A DNA stretch of 64,000 nucleotides from Paraflavitalea pollutisoli (GCF_029360705.1 NZ_JARKMX010000008.1:2596202-2660201), one strand, 5' to 3'; positions 1 to 10,655 are shown, numbered from the stretch's first letter. Numbers and translations are program-made. Notes: generated from the sequence alone by a model not told the origin.

Positions 1-84
1 AAGGCAGATATACAGGTGACGGGGTTTAAGTCGATTTGGAAATAATGCCTCATAACGGTGGGAAGTTTTGTTGACGCACCCCCA

Positions 85-663
85 TCAACACTTCTTGATC
101 ACCAGCAAAGTGATTAAAATGACGAAAACAACGATTACCAGATAGTGTTGTTTGGATTCAAGTTTGGCAACGAGTTTCGAGTCTTCCGTCTTCACTGACG
201 GCTTAATGGGGCTGACTTGTTTTCTATTAGCAGCAATATGCTTAATCGCCAATCCGAGATTCTTCGAGTTGGCGAATTCGCTTTGTAGCTCACCAATCTC
301 GATCTCCATATCTTCTTTTTCCGCAGGATCATACATATACCCATATCCAAAAAGGTATAGAACGTGACCCTCCTCCGTAACGATACTGGCTTTCACCGAT
401 TCCGCGATACCAGCCAGGTCATAGTAAAGCCCAAACTCAAAAATTGGATTTGAATTTATATAGGCATCTTCAGCCGTTATCCACAGTAGCGGCCACCATT
501 CATTCGCCTCCTCCTTCCAAATTGTCAAGGTACTACGCCCATCTTCGCGTTCCAATCGAAGATCATCTCTTGTAGCAATAACCTGTTGCAACAATCCGAA
601 ATCGATACTTCCGGATGATGAAAAATCCTCATTATAACACGCGAGATGAATAGTATGAGCCAT
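85..663 (-). CDS. Hypothetical protein with C-terminal membrane anchor
   Basis: Encodes 192 residues. There is no N-terminal signal peptide. The first 160 residues look soluble and globular, with aromatic-rich stretches. One strongly hydrophobic segment at about residues 172-188 is followed by a short basic tail ending KKC, so this is probably a tail-anchored protein with its soluble part in the cytoplasm. I recognise no family. It heads a minus-strand group of small envelope-type genes (this one, 694-1257, 1323-1673, 1768-2208) with gaps of about 30-95 bp that may be co-transcribed. The ATG at 663 is the only sensible start. The tail-anchor reading is inference. Confidence 0.7.
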   Translation of the reverse strand: MAHTIHLACYNEDFSSSGSIDFGLLQQVIATRDDLRLEREDGRSTLTIWKEEANEWWPLLWITAEDAYINSNPIFEFGLYYDLAGIAESVKASIVTEEGHVLYLFGYGYMYDPAEKEDMEIEIGELQSEFANSKNLGLAIKHIAANRKQVSPIKPSVKTEDSKLVAKLESKQHYLVIVVFVILITLLVIKKC

Positions 664-693
664 ATAAACTTAATTACCAATCTGACTAACCAC

Positions 694-1257
694 CTATTTA
701 TTGAATGTAAAACTGCTTAATAACCTTTTTCGAACAGGATCACTGAGCGCTCTCCCATTGGTCATAAGTAGAACTGTTGTGTTGCCGCTTGAGAAATAGA
801 AGAATTCGCATTCACCCGCGGCCGCATGAAAACCAGTCTCCTTGCACGAGATGCCACAAATATTATTGTGACAAATCCCAGTCCAGCTACTACCTTTTAT
901 GTATTCAGCTTTTACAGAGTCGCGAACCCGGTCAGTTGTATAGTAACTCCCATCAACCTTTTTGTAACCATCCAACACCAATACAGAATCAAGGCTCAAT
1001 TTCTTTACCTCCAGCCTGAATACAATCCCTTCAAAACACTCTGCGTATTCTTTTCTTTCCGCGATAGAGACCGGCGTGCAGATCGAGCCCCCCTGCACTC
1101 TGCTGTAACTGATCGACCAGGAAGCGGGCATATCAAAAGAGAACCTATTTGCTTGATTTGTGTACTTTTTGAAGCTAATGCCCTGCCCAATGCACACATT
1201 GGCATCAACCAATAGCGCAACGAGTAGAATAGTAAGCACCAATTTTACATTTTTCAT
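694..1257 (-). CDS. Secreted hypothetical protein
   Basis: Encodes 187 residues from the ATG at 1257. The open frame continues to 1317, but the residues upstream look non-coding, whereas MKNVKLVLTILLVALLV is a clear signal peptide. The mature part is about 165 residues with six or more cysteines (for example the CHNNICGISC stretch), which suggests a disulfide-rich periplasmic or surface protein. No known domain is recognised. It lies between two other small membrane or secreted genes on the same strand, and its role is unknown. Confidence 0.65.
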   Translation of the reverse strand: MKNVKLVLTILLVALLVDANVCIGQGISFKKYTNQANRFSFDMPASWSISYSRVQGGSICTPVSIAERKEYAECFEGIVFRLEVKKLSLDSVLVLDGYKKVDGSYYTTDRVRDSVKAEYIKGSSWTGICHNNICGISCKETGFHAAAGECEFFYFSSGNTTVLLMTNGRALSDPVRKRLLSSFTFNK

Positions 1258-1322
1258 GAGTCGAACGTTACTACAAGTATCGAAAGCTGTACAACAAACC
1301 AAATCACTGCCTCGCATATGTG

Positions 1323-1673
1323 TTATCTATAAAGAATAAATCCCCTAACAATGGTCACGACACCCAAAACCATCACACCCCAAAACAAATAAAAGAATCC
1401 TGCACCTACATTAGTGGCCGACAGGTACGAAATCGCATTTAAAGCACTTCCACCAATCAAATAGCAACCTCCCATGATCAGGGAGTTCCTGAAACTCTTA
1501 CGATCTTCTCCCTCCTCCCGTATGTTTTCAATGACAGTTTCAATATAATAGGGCTCATGACCAAGCGCACTCAGATGTTCAACAATTTTACCGTCTGGCA
1601 CCTTGTCCTTTAGTAATGATCGAACATTCTCATGAATGGCCTCGATCTCCGAAGAAATAGCAGCATCAGACAT
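1323..1673 (-). CDS. Small membrane protein, hypothetical
   Basis: Encodes 116 residues from the ATG at 1673; an in-frame ATG at 1712 would add 13 residues. The N-terminal 65 residues are charged and helical, and two hydrophobic segments follow near the C-terminus. The soluble head resembles short helical regulatory modules found before membrane pairs in Bacteroidota proteins, but I cannot assign a family. It shares strand and spacing with its small-envelope neighbours. Confidence 0.6.
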   Translation of the reverse strand: MSDAAISSEIEAIHENVRSLLKDKVPDGKIVEHLSALGHEPYYIETVIENIREEGEDRKSFRNSLIMGGCYLIGGSALNAISYLSATNVGAGFFYLFWGVMVLGVVTIVRGFILYR

Positions 1674-1767
1674 ATCGTGTTGGTTTAGGGTTCCATTTAT
1701 ACAAATCCGCACACGTCATGCTACTCGCTGGCAAGCCGCATGCTCCAGGTCCTTTTAGAAGGCCTCA

Positions 1768-2208
1768 TCAATCCATCATCACTTTCGTATGGGGCAGTCT
1801 TTTCTTGAATTTTTCCTTAAGCTCCTGGGCATACGCCTCCGAAAAAAGATTGCTGAACAAGATCAATTCTTTCAGGTTGGTCAGTTGAAATATTTCCTCC
1901 GGCAGGGATGTCAGCCGACAACCCGCAAAGCTTAACTCCTTTAACTTTTTTAAGCTGCCAATCTCTTTAGGAATACTTTTGATATTATGATCAGACAAGT
2001 AGAGGATCTCCACATTTTGTAAAAGCCCGATAGACGCGGGAAGGCTATCCAGCATCAGACCCGACTGCGGGCCGTTGTGTTTCAATTTCTTCACCATGGC
2101 GGGGTCACTCAATGCCTCACTTAAAGTTTTACAGTCACTGCATTGACAGAATGAATAAAGGGAGCCGCTTAGCGCCACCAAAACAAATAGCAGTTTAAGC
2201 TTATACAT
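1768..2208 (-). CDS. Leucine-rich-repeat secreted protein
   Basis: Encodes 146 residues from the ATG at 2208. The frame stays open to 2253, but the signal peptide MYKLKLLFVLVALSGSLYSF fits this start. After a short cysteine-containing segment (QCSDC) there are about three leucine-rich repeats of about 23 residues at residues 55-125, of the LxxLxxLxLxxNxLxxLPxxI type. This is short for an LRR protein and is probably a small periplasmic or surface binding module. Its start is 222 bp from the divergently transcribed esterase-like gene at 2430. Confidence 0.75.
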   Translation of the reverse strand: MYKLKLLFVLVALSGSLYSFCQCSDCKTLSEALSDPAMVKKLKHNGPQSGLMLDSLPASIGLLQNVEILYLSDHNIKSIPKEIGSLKKLKELSFAGCRLTSLPEEIFQLTNLKELILFSNLFSEAYAQELKEKFKKRLPHTKVMMD

Positions 2209-2429
2209 TGCAATCCGTTTTGCTACAACATACAAAAACAACCGCATTTCCACAAGCCAAAGACAGCGCTTTCAACTTCAAACAAACCCAGTTTCCCTTT
2301 CGACGTAATCCCCTTTTTCTTCGACGTAATTGGCGCCCCTCTTTTTTGTCGCCCCAACCCCACCCCTTGCCGAACCGGCCTTTACTACCGGCTGGAGGCA
2401 CACTTTCTTTGCTGTACAAACTTACCACT

Positions 2430-3644
2430 ATGCGCACCTTACTCGTTAGCTTAATGATATTGCTTTCCCTGCCAGCCATTTGTCAGATAGTACCCACCTC
2501 AGCAATCACCACCATCGATCGCAAAGAAAAATACCTGGATAGTATCGTAAAGATGATTGGCGATAAACGCATCGTCGCCATCGGTGAAGATACCCATGGC
2601 ACCGGCGACTTCTATGATCTGCGGGCAGCCATCACACAGCGCCTCCTACGTGAGAAAGGGTTTAACATGGTCATACTCGAAAATCCCCATGAAGACATGC
2701 TGGCCATGCAGGAAAAGCTGTCCACCGAAAACCTCGACACGCTCATGCGGCAGCACTTGTTTGAGATCTACCAGTCGAAGGAGATGCGCAATTTCCTCTT
2801 CTGGTTCCGCAAACAAGCCATCAAACAGAAAAACCTGCGCCTGGCCGGTTGCGACGATAGCTACCGCGACATCCTTCCCCGATACATTCAACGTGCAGCT
2901 GCTCCCTATAACAATAAAGGCTTGAATAACCTCTGCGTGCAACTGCTTGAGCAAACAAAAGAAGGAACTCCTCAAACGCCCGCTCAATTCGTCATCAATT
3001 CCCACGTACTGCGCCAGATGGACTCTATTTGCATCGCCGGCAACTACAACGACGCCCGTTTAAAAGAATACATCTACCACGCTCAATCAGGGTACGAATA
3101 TGAAATGCGCACCTTAAAAAAGATCGTCACCTCGAGAGACGAGATCATGGGCGAGCGCATCAATTTCCACGCAGCTGACCCATCCGCCAAGATCATCGTA
3201 TGGGCACATAGCGCGCATATCGCCCGCTACGCCTGGCTGATGAAAGAAGTAGGTATGATGGGCGCCACCATCGTAAAACGCAATCCTAACGACTATTACT
3301 CCATCGGACTAAGCGGCGGTACCGGCACTTACTCCTACATTAATACGCGGTTCATCAATGTAGATCATACATTCAAGGACTCCCTGCTACACGCCAACCT
3401 CTACCCCATCGAAGCCAACTCCTGGAACCAGACCTTCAATGACGCACAACCAGCTGCCTACCTGATCGACTTTGCCAAACTGAGCGCTGCAGACCGCGCC
3501 GAATGGGCAAAACCACGGCCCATCAAAATGCTGGGCTACAACAAGGCTACTAAAACCGGCAATTATTATCCGGTAACACTTCCCAACATGTTCGACGCCC
3601 TAATCTTTTTGAAAGAGACACGCCATACCACCGCATTATTCTAA
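2430..3644 (+). CDS. Erythromycin esterase-like (EreA/ChaN-type) hydrolase, secreted
   Basis: Encodes 404 residues from the ATG at 2430. The frame is open from 2208, but MRTLLVSLMILLSLPAIC is a signal peptide and the upstream part is low-complexity. Erythromycin-esterase family signatures are present: an early GEDTHGT motif (about residues 48-54), a following E-NPHED region, and a late WAHSAHIA motif. In characterised Ere enzymes the first and last of these carry the catalytic His and Glu residues. Many environmental family members are not macrolide esterases, so substrate and any resistance role are open. A perfect 18-bp hairpin follows the stop codon. Confidence 0.85.
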   Translation: MRTLLVSLMILLSLPAICQIVPTSAITTIDRKEKYLDSIVKMIGDKRIVAIGEDTHGTGDFYDLRAAITQRLLREKGFNMVILENPHEDMLAMQEKLSTENLDTLMRQHLFEIYQSKEMRNFLFWFRKQAIKQKNLRLAGCDDSYRDILPRYIQRAAAPYNNKGLNNLCVQLLEQTKEGTPQTPAQFVINSHVLRQMDSICIAGNYNDARLKEYIYHAQSGYEYEMRTLKKIVTSRDEIMGERINFHAADPSAKIIVWAHSAHIARYAWLMKEVGMMGATIVKRNPNDYYSIGLSGGTGTYSYINTRFINVDHTFKDSLLHANLYPIEANSWNQTFNDAQPAAYLIDFAKLSAADRAEWAKPRPIKMLGYNKATKTGNYYPVTLPNMFDALIFLKETRHTTALF

Positions 3645-3650
3645 AAAAAA

Positions 3651-3694
3651 ACAGCCATAAAAAAGGGAGCGACGTTTCCCTTTTTTATGGCTGT
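3651..3694. terminator. Bidirectional intrinsic terminator
   Basis: Perfect 18-bp inverted repeat with an 8-nt loop (arms 3651-3668 and 3677-3694). The arms contain A6/T6 runs, so it can terminate both the esterase-like gene arriving from the left and the permease gene arriving from the right. Confidence 0.85.
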
Positions 3695-3709
3695 TATGCT
3701 CACCTCAAA

Positions 3710-6091
3710 TCACTCTGCCCTTAACGCACGAACAGGATTGGTCAGCGCTGCCTTGATGGCCTGCGTGCTCACCGTCACCAAGGCAATGATAACCGAGAGC
3801 ACACCCGCCAACGCAAAGATCCACCAGGCAATCGCAACCCGGTACTCGAAAGCCTGCAGCCAGTCATGCATCATCCACCACGCCACCGGAAAAGCTACCC
3901 CGCAGGCAATCACCACCAACCATACAAACTCACCCGATAACAAGCGCATTACCCCCAACGAAGAAGCACCCAGCACCTTGCGGATACCGACCTCCTTCAC
4001 CCGCCGTTGCGCCGAATGAGCTGCCAGGCCAAACAAACCCAGGCAAGAGATCACTATTGCTAACACGGCGAAGATGCCCGATGCCCGGCCAATCGCCGCC
4101 TCATTTTCCAGCCGGCTATTGAACACATCCTCTACATATCGAAATACCAGTGGATACGCCGCATTGTGCAGCTTCATCATATCTCCCATGATCTGACTCG
4201 CCTGCTCCGACTTACAGGATGGCTTGAAGCGCACATAGACCAATTGCGCCTTCTCCGGCGAAGTCAACAAAATAACCGGTCCCGGTTTTCCATACAGGTT
4301 ACCAAACACATAATCCTTTACCACCCCAATCACCGTAAGCGGCGTATACACACCATCCGCATTGCCACGCTGTGTCTCTATCACCTTCCCTACGGCCATA
4401 TCTCGCCCCATCAGCCTGGCCATCGTTTCATTGACCAGCACGTTTCGCTGGCCAGCAATACCAGCAGTAGAAAAATCCCTTCCAGCCACCAGTTGCATAC
4501 CAGAGGTAGCCAGGTAATCTGCACTCACCGTACGGTAGGCAACACTCACCTCCCGCGTAGCGTCTTTGCCCGCCCACCTAAACCGGCTGTCTGTATTCCC
4601 ACCTTTGATCGTTGCATGATCTGCAAGCGCCACATTCACCACCTGCCCTGAATTCAACAGGCTTTGTCTGATCACTTCAAAGGAACCGGCAATATTGTGC
4701 TGCATATCGATCTCTACCAGTTGTTCTTTATTAAAACCAAGCTCCCGGCTACGTACATGCTGCAACTGGCGGTACACGACGATCGTGCTGATGATGAATA
4801 CCACCGATACCGCATATTGCAACACGATCAACCCTTTACGCACCCACACCGCATTACCTGCTTTTACCTTCAACCCCTTCAGCACGGGCACCGGTTTAAA
4901 GGCTGACAGGTAAAATGCAGGATACATACCAGCCACCAGACCGCACACCAGCACCAAGCCCAACAAGCCCATCCCGTGCAGCGGTTCTTGTAGCCCCAGT
5001 GTCAGGTCTTTTCCCATCAGCCCGTTGAACCCCGGCAGGGCGAGCAGCATAATAACGATGGCCACACCTGCCGACAACGTGCTCATGAGCATGGCCTCAC
5101 CCACGAATTTCATGAACAGCGTCAACCTGCCTGCGCCAAGTACCTTGCGCACCCCTATTTCTTTGGCACGTTGCTGGCCTGCAGCAATAGCCAGGTTCAT
5201 AAAGTTGATACAGGCGATCAACAAAATGATCCAGGCAATGGTCGTCAACAGCCGCACTTGCTCTATGCGGCCACCGCCGGTTTGATGCCCCTCTTCAAAC
5301 TGATTGTACAAATGCCAGTCGGCCATGGCAAATAAAAAAGCATCACTTTGCTGACTATCATCTTTACCATGTATAAAATGCTGCAATTGCTGATTCACTG
5401 TCGCCAGGGCAATATGCGGCTTCAGCAATACATAGGTGTAAGGACCGTAACTGTTCCAACTAACCGGATCATGCTGTTGCGCATCGAAGGCGAAAGGTGC
5501 CAGCCATTCAAACTGCAAGGTGCTGTTGCCAGGCAGATCTTTCAACACACCGGTAATGATAAAATCATGCTCGTTGTTGAAACGCACGGTACGCCCAATG
5601 ACAGAACGTTCCTGTCCAAAGAACTTCCGGGCTGTAGCTTCAGTGATCACCAGCGAATGCAGCTCCTGGAGGGCTGTACGCGCATCCCCCTCGATAAAAG
5701 GAAGGGTAAACAGATCGAAGATAGCAGGATCGGCATACCGCCCGGCCGCATACAACGCCTGGTCGCCCGAACCGAAGAGCGCTTGTTTAGGCTGATCCGA
5801 TACCCGGACTGCTTTTTCAATGCCCGGCAATTCCTGCTCCAGGGCAGCCGCCAGCGGCCGGGGTGTGGAGCCCATCGTAAACACACGCCCGTCAAATGTT
5901 TTATTAATATTGACCTGGTACAAACGATCGTATCGGGTATGCATCTGATCGTACGATCGTTCATCTTCAACCCAAAGCAGGATCAGGCCGGCACAGGCGA
6001 TGCCAATGGCCAGTCCCATCATATTGAGCACGTGGAATGCCTTGTGCTTCCGCAGGTTGCGGAAGGCTGTTTTCAGGTGGATGCTGCGCAT
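3710..6091 (-). CDS. ABC transporter permease, MacB/FtsX type
   Basis: Encodes 793 residues from the ATG at 6091. The open frame runs to 6268, but the classic Bacteroidota start MRSIHLKTAFRNLRKHK begins here. Topology: one membrane segment at about residues 20-40, a periplasmic MacB_PCD domain (40-280), three membrane segments (285-430), a second periplasmic domain (450-660) and three C-terminal membrane segments. The cytoplasmic motif GVRKVLGA/GIRKVLGA occurs after each half, typical of the duplicated FtsX architecture. Such permeases take part in mechanotransmission or peptide/antibiotic efflux with a separate ATPase. No ATPase gene is adjacent, so the partner is elsewhere and the substrate is unknown. 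Confidence 0.9.
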   Translation of the reverse strand: MRSIHLKTAFRNLRKHKAFHVLNMMGLAIGIACAGLILLWVEDERSYDQMHTRYDRLYQVNINKTFDGRVFTMGSTPRPLAAALEQELPGIEKAVRVSDQPKQALFGSGDQALYAAGRYADPAIFDLFTLPFIEGDARTALQELHSLVITEATARKFFGQERSVIGRTVRFNNEHDFIITGVLKDLPGNSTLQFEWLAPFAFDAQQHDPVSWNSYGPYTYVLLKPHIALATVNQQLQHFIHGKDDSQQSDAFLFAMADWHLYNQFEEGHQTGGGRIEQVRLLTTIAWIILLIACINFMNLAIAAGQQRAKEIGVRKVLGAGRLTLFMKFVGEAMLMSTLSAGVAIVIMLLALPGFNGLMGKDLTLGLQEPLHGMGLLGLVLVCGLVAGMYPAFYLSAFKPVPVLKGLKVKAGNAVWVRKGLIVLQYAVSVVFIISTIVVYRQLQHVRSRELGFNKEQLVEIDMQHNIAGSFEVIRQSLLNSGQVVNVALADHATIKGGNTDSRFRWAGKDATREVSVAYRTVSADYLATSGMQLVAGRDFSTAGIAGQRNVLVNETMARLMGRDMAVGKVIETQRGNADGVYTPLTVIGVVKDYVFGNLYGKPGPVILLTSPEKAQLVYVRFKPSCKSEQASQIMGDMMKLHNAAYPLVFRYVEDVFNSRLENEAAIGRASGIFAVLAIVISCLGLFGLAAHSAQRRVKEVGIRKVLGASSLGVMRLLSGEFVWLVVIACGVAFPVAWWMMHDWLQAFEYRVAIAWWIFALAGVLSVIIALVTVSTQAIKAALTNPVRALRAE

Positions 6092-6220
6092 AGTAGTTGG
6101 TTGAATGGTGGATGAGTAGCAAAAAGACACACCGTCCGGACAAATGTTGCGCGGCCCGCAATGGATCGCCTTTTTACCAGGCAGTTGGCGGAAATTTTCA
6201 GCCAGTGGTGTCCTATTGGC

Positions 6221-7237
6221 ATGAAGCATCAACTCGTCGGCACGGGCAGACAGGCGTCTGTCCGGCACCGGAATTATACAGCGTACTGGTTGATCGTTGT
6301 TGGCTTGTTGCTTTTCCTGCCAACCAACGCTCAGTTAAAAGGCACCCACGTACTGGGGGATATGGGCCTTTCTGCCGGCACCCAGGCACCTCCATCTATA
6401 GCATCAGCAGTGGTATTCTACAACTACCATACATCTAAATTTGTAACCGGCGGCGGAAGTAAACTAACAGCAACATCCATCAACCTGTCGCTGGTGGGTC
6501 TGGGTGGAAGCATCGTAACCAACGCAAAAATACTCGGCGCCAATTACGGCGCGTCCCTACTGGTGGCTTTTGCGTCGAACAAAATAGAAGGCAACCTGAT
6601 CTCGACCAAATCGTCCCTGGCTTTTACTGACATATACGCACAACCCATACAGCTGGGGTGGAAAACCAAGCATGCCGACTTTATCGCAGGCTATGGCTTG
6701 TATATCCCCACCGGCAAATATGAGTTGGGCGGTGACGATAATGCAGGCCTCGGTATGTGGACCAATGAAATTTCTGCAGGCAGCACCGTACACTTCGACC
6801 CCAAAAAGGAATGGAGTTTTGCAGCCATGTTCTCCTATGCCCTCAACAGCAAAAAGAAAAACACAGGCGACAACAAAGTCCAGGCCGGTAATTTGCTCAC
6901 CATTGAAGGCGGAGCCGGTAAAACCTGGTACAAACCAGTAAAAGGAGTTCCCCTCCCCATGATCATCAATGCCGGTTTAGTATATTATATGCAATTCAAA
7001 ACCTCCAGCGATAAGATGACGTTCCCCGCCATCGGCAACAGCCAGTTTGACCTGGCCAACAAGGACCATGTTTATGGTCTCGGCGCAGAAGCCAATATTT
7101 TCATCCCCAAGATCAGGTCCAGCATCCTTGTGCGCTGGATCGGGGAAATGGGCGCCAGCAACCGCACACAAGGCAATTCCTTTTTTATTACGCTCGCCCC
7201 CTACACCAAATTCCTGGCGCCTAAAAAGACCAAATAA
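6221..7237 (+). CDS. Outer-membrane SphA/COG4313-like transporter
   Basis: Encodes 338 residues from the ATG at 6221. An alternative ATG at 6161 lacks a convincing N-terminus. A hydrophobic signal region ([17 protein letters not shown]) precedes a mature protein rich in alternating beta strands with conserved patches such as [10 protein letters not shown] and [11 protein letters not shown]. The strand pattern, the IPTGKY-type motif and the length fit the SphA/phenol-degradation outer-membrane protein family, beta-barrel proteins thought to take up hydrophobic compounds. The family assignment is from recognition and the substrate is unknown. It is divergent from the permease and 54 bp upstream of the UvrA-like gene. 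Confidence 0.75.
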   Translation: MKHQLVGTGRQASVRHRNYTAYWLIVVGLLLFLPTNAQLKGTHVLGDMGLSAGTQAPPSIASAVVFYNYHTSKFVTGGGSKLTATSINLSLVGLGGSIVTNAKILGANYGASLLVAFASNKIEGNLISTKSSLAFTDIYAQPIQLGWKTKHADFIAGYGLYIPTGKYELGGDDNAGLGMWTNEISAGSTVHFDPKKEWSFAAMFSYALNSKKKNTGDNKVQAGNLLTIEGGAGKTWYKPVKGVPLPMIINAGLVYYMQFKTSSDKMTFPAIGNSQFDLANKDHVYGLGAEANIFIPKIRSSILVRWIGEMGASNRTQGNSFFITLAPYTKFLAPKKTK

Positions 7238-7291
7238 TACACAGCGCCCCTCCAACACCTGCAAGGCATTCTCTTTGCTGTAAATTGCAGC

Positions 7292-9832
7292 ATGAAGCAG
7301 CCAAAGGACCAGCAGCCAACAGGAAGGGATGGATTTGTGCGCGTTCGCGGTGCCCGCGAACACAACCTGCAGAACATCGATGTAGATATTCCCCGCGATG
7401 CCCTGGTTGTATTTACGGGCGTATCCGGCTCCGGTAAATCATCGCTGGCCTTTGGTACGCTGTACGCAGAAGCACAGCGGCGCTACCTGGAATCCGTGTC
7501 ACCCTATGCCCGCCGACTGTTTCACCAGATGGAGGTACCTGAAGTTGATAGCATCGACGGCTTACCACCCGCCATCGCCCTGCAGCAACAACGGGGTGCT
7601 GCCACCACCCGCTCATCGGTTGGCAGCGTAACCACCCTATCCAACCTGATCAGGATGCTCTTTTCCCGGGCTGGTGATTACCCACCCGGTCAATCCATCT
7701 TATACGCAGAATCATTTTCACCCAATACGCCCGATGGTGCTTGTCCGAGGTGTCATGGCCTCGGCAGGCTTTATGAGGTAACCGAACAATCGATGGTGCC
7801 TGATCCTTCGCTCAGTATCCGCGAGCGGGCCGTCGCTGCCTGGCCGGTTGCCTGGCAGGGACAAAACCTGCGTGAGATACTCATGACGCTGGGTTATGAT
7901 GTAGACCTCCCCTGGAGGGAACTTCCGAAAAAAGACCGTGACTGGATACTTTTCACCGATGAACAACCCATCGTACCCGTATACTCAGGACTTACCGCCG
8001 AAGAAATGCAACGTGCTTACAAGCGGAAAGAGCCACCCAGCTATATGGGCACCTTCTCGAGTGCCAGGCGGCATGTGATGCACACTTTTGCCAATACGCA
8101 AAGCGCCCTCATGAAAAAAAGGGTGATGCAATACATGCTCAATATGGAATGTCCGCTTTGCCATGGCAAGCGACTGAAGCAGGAAGCTCTCAGCATTAAA
8201 TTTGCCGGCATGGACATCGCTGATATGGCGGCACTGCCCCTCAGCAAGCTGGCCGATATCTTTGCTCCCTACGCGCAAAGCAAGGAAGCTGTTCACGATA
8301 AACAACATGGCGAGCATCCCGAGAAAGACATCGTGATTCTCCGTATAGCGCAAGACCTCATGAACCGCCTGTCGGTATTGCTCGACCTCGGGTTAGGATA
8401 CCTGGCCCTGGAGCGAAGCACACCTACCCTCTCGCCGGGCGAGTTACAGCGGCTTCGGCTGGCCACACAAGTACAGTCCAATCTCTTTGGCGTCGTATAC
8501 GTACTTGATGAACCCTCTGCCGGTTTACACCCGGCAGATACAGAAGCATTGTTGGCAGCGCTGGACCGTTTGAAGAACTCCGGAAACTCCATTTTTGTGG
8601 TAGAGCATGAGCTGGAAGTGATCCGCAAAGCCGATTGGATCGTAGACGTAGGTCCTGCTGCCGGTGAAAAAGGGGGTCGCATATTATATAGCGGGCCGCT
8701 GGAAGGATTGGCCAAGGCCACGGAATCCCGTACCCGCAGCTATCTCTTTAGCGAACAGCAGTTGGTAACCAAAGAGCCACGAGAAGCTAAACACTGGTTG
8801 CAGTTAAGAGACATTACCCGCAATAACCTCGTCAAATTAGATATTGATCTACCACTCGGTCTATTCACCGCCATTACCGGCATATCCGGTTCTGGCAAAT
8901 CAAGCCTCATCAGCCAGGCACTCGTCGACCTGGTAGCCACTCACCTGGGGCATGAGGTTGACAACGACGAGCCCGATGCAGAGGAGTTAACAGACACGAC
9001 CATGCCAACAACCACCGGCAAGATCGCCGGTGGCCTCGAGCACATCAAACGATTGGTACGGGTTGACCAGAAACCCATTGGTCGCACACCACGCTCCAAC
9101 CTCGCCACGTATACCGGATTGTTTGACCAGGTACGTAAATTGTTTGCTGCTACCAAGATGGCGAAGGCACGCAAGTACGATGCAGGCCGCTTCTCCTTCA
9201 ACGTGGCCAAGGGTCGCTGTGAAACCTGTTCGGGCGAAGGTTTTGTGATGGTGGAATTGTTATTTCTCCCCAGCGTGTACTCGCCCTGCCCTACCTGCCA
9301 GGGCAAGCGCTACAATGCCAAGACACTGGAAGTACGCTATCGCGAGAAGAACATTGCCGATGTGCTGGCCATGACGGTAGAAGAAGCATTTCATTTCTTT
9401 GAAGACGAGCCGGCACTGAACCGGGCACTGAATATGGTAAGGGAAGTGGGATTGGGCTACCTGCGCCTGGGGCAAGCGGCAACAGAGTTATCCGGCGGCG
9501 AAGCACAGCGCATCAAACTGGCGACGGAACTACAACGTACGCAGCGAGGCAATACCTTGTATATATTGGACGAACCAACTACAGGACTCCACCCATCCGA
9601 TGTAGAAAAACTGATGGTGCAACTGAATAACCTGGTAGAGGCCGGCAACAGCGTGATGGTAGTTGAGCACGATATGCAATTGATCGCCCAGGCCGACTGG
9701 GTCATCGATATGGGGCCAGGCGCAGGCGACAAAGGGGGACAAGTAGTAGCTGCCGGCACACCTGCCAAAGTAGCGCAGTCAAAGAATAGCAGAACGGCGC
9801 CTTATTTAAAGGCGGCGCTTTCGCCCGCTTAA
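7292..9832 (+). CDS. UvrA2-like excinuclease ATPase paralogue (no UvrB-binding domain)
   Basis: Encodes 846 residues, about 100 fewer than canonical UvrA. Two ABC modules are visible: Walker [10 protein letters not shown] (about residues 43-51) with signature [11 protein letters not shown] (about 380), and GISGSGKSS (about 530) with [12 protein letters not shown] (about 732). Zinc-type motifs CPRCHG (about 150), CPLCHG (about 288) and a CETC...CPTC pair (644-672) are present. After [12 protein letters not shown] the protein jumps directly to the zinc segment, so the UvrB-interaction insert of classical UvrA is missing. This is the hallmark of UvrA2/DrrC-like proteins linked to DNA-intercalating drug tolerance. 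The exact role here is inferred. Confidence 0.9.
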   Translation: MKQPKDQQPTGRDGFVRVRGAREHNLQNIDVDIPRDALVVFTGVSGSGKSSLAFGTLYAEAQRRYLESVSPYARRLFHQMEVPEVDSIDGLPPAIALQQQRGAATTRSSVGSVTTLSNLIRMLFSRAGDYPPGQSILYAESFSPNTPDGACPRCHGLGRLYEVTEQSMVPDPSLSIRERAVAAWPVAWQGQNLREILMTLGYDVDLPWRELPKKDRDWILFTDEQPIVPVYSGLTAEEMQRAYKRKEPPSYMGTFSSARRHVMHTFANTQSALMKKRVMQYMLNMECPLCHGKRLKQEALSIKFAGMDIADMAALPLSKLADIFAPYAQSKEAVHDKQHGEHPEKDIVILRIAQDLMNRLSVLLDLGLGYLALERSTPTLSPGELQRLRLATQVQSNLFGVVYVLDEPSAGLHPADTEALLAALDRLKNSGNSIFVVEHELEVIRKADWIVDVGPAAGEKGGRILYSGPLEGLAKATESRTRSYLFSEQQLVTKEPREAKHWLQLRDITRNNLVKLDIDLPLGLFTAITGISGSGKSSLISQALVDLVATHLGHEVDNDEPDAEELTDTTMPTTTGKIAGGLEHIKRLVRVDQKPIGRTPRSNLATYTGLFDQVRKLFAATKMAKARKYDAGRFSFNVAKGRCETCSGEGFVMVELLFLPSVYSPCPTCQGKRYNAKTLEVRYREKNIADVLAMTVEEAFHFFEDEPALNRALNMVREVGLGYLRLGQAATELSGGEAQRIKLATELQRTQRGNTLYILDEPTTGLHPSDVEKLMVQLNNLVEAGNSVMVVEHDMQLIAQADWVIDMGPGAGDKGGQVVAAGTPAKVAQSKNSRTAPYLKAALSPA

Positions 9833-9976
9833 CCACTGACCAGGCTAGCGTTTGATGCCGTAAAAGGTTTGCCTAGCTTGTCCCGCAAAAACGGTACATT
9901 ATACCCAAAAAGTAGGTAGGTCCTGCAAATCACTCCTCTTCAGCCATGTCAGGATCTAGGCCTATCTTTAGGGCAA

Positions 9977-10591
9977 ATGACGAAACACTTGTTGCCCGAT
10001 CAGTCGGCAGAACCTTTGTTGGATTATTTTGACCGTCTTATTCCGTTGAACCAACCGGAAAAGGAACTCGTGCTCGCCAGATTCCATCCCAGACTATTCA
10101 GAAAAAGGCAGTACGTGTTACAGGAGGGCAATACCTGCACACATTTTTACTTTGTATTAAGAGGCTGTCTGAGAATGTATAAGGTCGACGACAAAGGCAA
10201 TACCCATATTCTTCAATTCAGTGCCGAAAACAATTGGATAGCTGATATCGCCAGTTTCCATGGCACCCAACCATCGCTATTGAATATTGATGCCCTCGAA
10301 GACACGGTGGTATTTCAAATAAGCCGGGAAGATTTGATTTCACTGTATCTCAAAGCGCCAAAGTTTGACCGGATATTCCGTGTGCTCATAGAAAATAGCT
10401 ATGTCAGACTGCAGGAACGGTTGCTGCAAAATATTAGTTCCACCGCAGAAGAAAGATACCGCTCATTCCAAGAGATATACCCTCATCTTTTAGGCCGCCT
10501 TCCGCAGGTACAAATTGCGTCCTTCCTGGGTATAAGCGCAGAGTTTCTGAGCAGGCTGAGAAACCGGCGAACAAAAGCCGGCAACCCCTGA
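9977..10591 (+). CDS. Crp/Fnr family transcriptional regulator
   Basis: Encodes 204 residues. A cyclic-nucleotide-binding-type beta-roll (about residues 20-130) is followed by the dimerisation helix and a short C-terminal helix-turn-helix with recognition segment GISAEFLSRLRNRR. The Glu and Ser-Arg spacing in the recognition helix matches that of FNR, which reads TTGAT half sites. No N-terminal cysteine cluster is seen, so it is not a 4Fe-4S oxygen sensor; the ligand is unknown. An FNR-like palindrome lies just after the stop codon (10595-10608), in front of the reductase gene, which is its likely target. Confidence 0.88.
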   Translation: MTKHLLPDQSAEPLLDYFDRLIPLNQPEKELVLARFHPRLFRKRQYVLQEGNTCTHFYFVLRGCLRMYKVDDKGNTHILQFSAENNWIADIASFHGTQPSLLNIDALEDTVVFQISREDLISLYLKAPKFDRIFRVLIENSYVRLQERLLQNISSTAEERYRSFQEIYPHLLGRLPQVQIASFLGISAEFLSRLRNRRTKAGNP

Positions 10592-10594
10592 AAA

Positions 10595-10608
10595 CTTGAA
10601 CTACATCA
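10595..10608 (+). promoter_or_regulatory. FNR-like palindrome upstream of the reductase gene
   Basis: TTGAA-ctac-ATCAA, one mismatch from the FNR consensus TTGAT-N4-ATCAA. Its centre is 54.5 bp upstream of a TAAGTTTG element at 10656-10663 that fits the Bacteroidota -7 consensus TAnnTTTG. The adjacent upstream gene encodes a Crp/Fnr protein, so local control is plausible. Binding is inferred. Confidence 0.5.
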
Positions 10609-10655
10609 AGACTATTTCTTGAACCAGGTCATTGGAGTACCCTGCCCCGCGACCG

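Noticed and set aside
2430-3644. Calling the esterase-like gene a macrolide resistance gene
   Set aside because: Family motifs are present but most environmental homologues have no proven macrolide activity; the signal peptide also differs from the known resistance enzymes.
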